Assembly (NCBI GenBank): GCA_041744755.1
Contig: JBGTKC010000246.1
Location: 1-7,515, forward strand
Length of the DNA stretch: 7,515 nucleotides
Reading direction: 5' to 3'
Source: CALDTK01 sp041744755
GTDB lineage: Bacteria > Bacteroidota > Bacteroidia > Chitinophagales > Saprospiraceae
In this document: in pieces, positions 6,780 through 7,515 of the stretch
How the letters are laid out: every line of letters starts with the position of its first letter
Numbering within the stretch: the first letter of the stretch is position 1
Program-made: the position numbers and the translations under genes
Notes under the pieces: generated by a model
Database searches by the model: none
The model's input: only the letters and a program-made list of their open reading frames with translations
What the model was told of the DNA's origin: nothing

Positions 6780-7515
6780 TCACCCGCCGCTGTTGAGCCA
6801 AATCTGTGCCCGGATACGCCGGCCGTCCAGTTCCACGAAGGCATGTCGGCGGCGGTAGCCTGCCCCGCGGGGGTGTAGGTCGAGCGCCACCACGTCTGCC
6901 GGTGGTAGGTAGACCAGCAGGCCGGGCGTCCGCTGGCCGGGCGCGACCGTCGGTGCTTGCCCGGGCGCGAGGCCCGCGATGCCGTAGTCGAGCAACTCCA
7001 CCGCGAAGTTTGGGTAGGCCCCGAGCCACTCCCGGTCCGCCTCCGGCATCCCGAGTTCGCCGTAGAAGAAGATGGGCCAGAGGCTCGGGTCCGCGCCGGC
7101 CGCGGCCCCCGGCTGGGAATCGAGCATCAGCAAGGTCTCTGCCGCGATGACGGTGTCGAGGTCGTGACCCGCGAAGTAGGTCGCCACGTCGTAACCCTCG
7201 TCGGCCGCGAGCGCGAGGGCGAAGTCCCCACCCCAGGCCCCGAGGCTCTTAACCACCCCCGGGAAGTCCGCAAAGCGCTCGCGACCCAGTGGCACCTGGT
7301 GGGTGACGTACCCGATCAGCGCCTCGTGGCGCCGGAGCAGCTCCGCGGCTGCCCCCCGCTGGCTACACCTCAGGATGGCGTCGGTGAGTTCATCCGCCAC
7401 GGCCACGAATCGCGCGAGCTCGGTGCCGGCCTGCTTACGGTAGCCCGCGATGCCCGCGCGCGAGTCCTGCTTGCGGCCGAGGTGCACCAGGGAGGCGCCC
7501 GCGAGCCACTCCGGC
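6780..7515 (-). CDS. GHMP kinase (GYDIA-type, C-terminal part) fused to a GGCT/AIG2-like domain; 5' end beyond window
   Basis: The frame is open to the right edge, adding PEWLAGASL before VHLGRKQDSRAGI; the GTG at 7487 is an internal Val, not a start. VHLGRKQDSR and SLGAWGGDF (81-89, counted from that Val) fit the C-terminal half of Bacteroidota GYDIA-type GHMP kinases; GAWGG corresponds to the glycine-rich third GHMP motif. These enzymes phosphorylate small alcohols or acids with ATP; a link to the mevalonate pathway is suspected for relatives. The kinase seems to end near residue 121 (YFAGHDLDTVIAAETLLML). After an Ala/Gly linker, residues about 137-231 resemble gamma-glutamylcyclotransferase/AIG2: WPIFFYGELGM (like FVYGTL), PGLLVYLPPADVVALD, then GYRRRHAFVELDGRRIRAQIWL. 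The expected catalytic Glu after LD (LDxxE) is P206 here. No stop separates the domains; an internal ATG (7127) could allow separate initiation. The TGA is at 6780-6782. Confidence 0.8.
   Translation of the reverse strand, partial: PEWLAGASLVHLGRKQDSRAGIAGYRKQAGTELARFVAVADELTDAILRCSQRGAAAELLRRHEALIGYVTHQVPLGRERFADFPGVVKSLGAWGGDFALALAADEGYDVATYFAGHDLDTVIAAETLLMLDSQPGAAAGADPSLWPIFFYGELGMPEADREWLGAYPNFAVELLDYGIAGLAPGQAPTVAPGQRTPGLLVYLPPADVVALDLHPRGAGYRRRHAFVELDGRRIRAQIWLNSGG

Overview
This is a GC-rich chromosomal window, by eye around 60-65% GC. It most resembles a member of the Bacteroidota, perhaps of the Saprospiria/Lewinella type. Three things point that way. The kinase at the right edge looks like the Bacteroidota GYDIA-type GHMP kinase. 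No gene start has a Shine-Dalgarno sequence. Three genes have a TACCTT box, resembling the Bacteroidota -7 promoter element TAnnTTTG, immediately before the start codon. The taxonomic placement is inference from family and promoter style, not from a marker gene.

Layout from left to right: (1) the last 52 codons of an unrecognised + strand gene, 2-160; (2) scpB, the condensin-accessory chromosome segregation protein, + strand, 268-894; (3) a RimJ/RimL-type GNAT acetyltransferase, - strand, convergent with scpB across a 13-base gap; (4) a roughly 200-base intergenic stretch holding a degenerate CTCTG/CCTCTG-type repeat; (5) a large exported two-domain M16 zinc peptidase, - strand, 1696-4554; (6) a divergent intergenic region of about 270 bases carrying a C/A-only tandem array with a 16-base period that runs up to the next start codon; (7) a DUF892/YciE-YciF-like ferritin-fold protein, + strand, 4825-5646, with a long disordered tail and apparently degraded metal ligands; (8) a secreted protein of unknown function, - strand, 5865-6719; (9) the C-terminal part of a GHMP kinase, - strand, 6780 to the window edge. 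The kinase is fused in frame to a gamma-glutamylcyclotransferase-like (AIG2/GGCT) domain that lacks the usual catalytic Glu.

The genes do not form one obvious pathway. scpB is housekeeping. The M16 peptidase and the unknown secreted protein act outside the cytoplasm. The kinase and the secreted protein are co-directional, 60 bases apart, and could share a transcript. No tRNA, rRNA, CRISPR array, transposase or phage gene was seen. The points most worth a second look are the kinase-GGCT fusion, the 16-base C/A array in front of the DUF892 gene, and the repeated TACCTT-6/7 nt-start arrangement that suggests leaderless transcripts.
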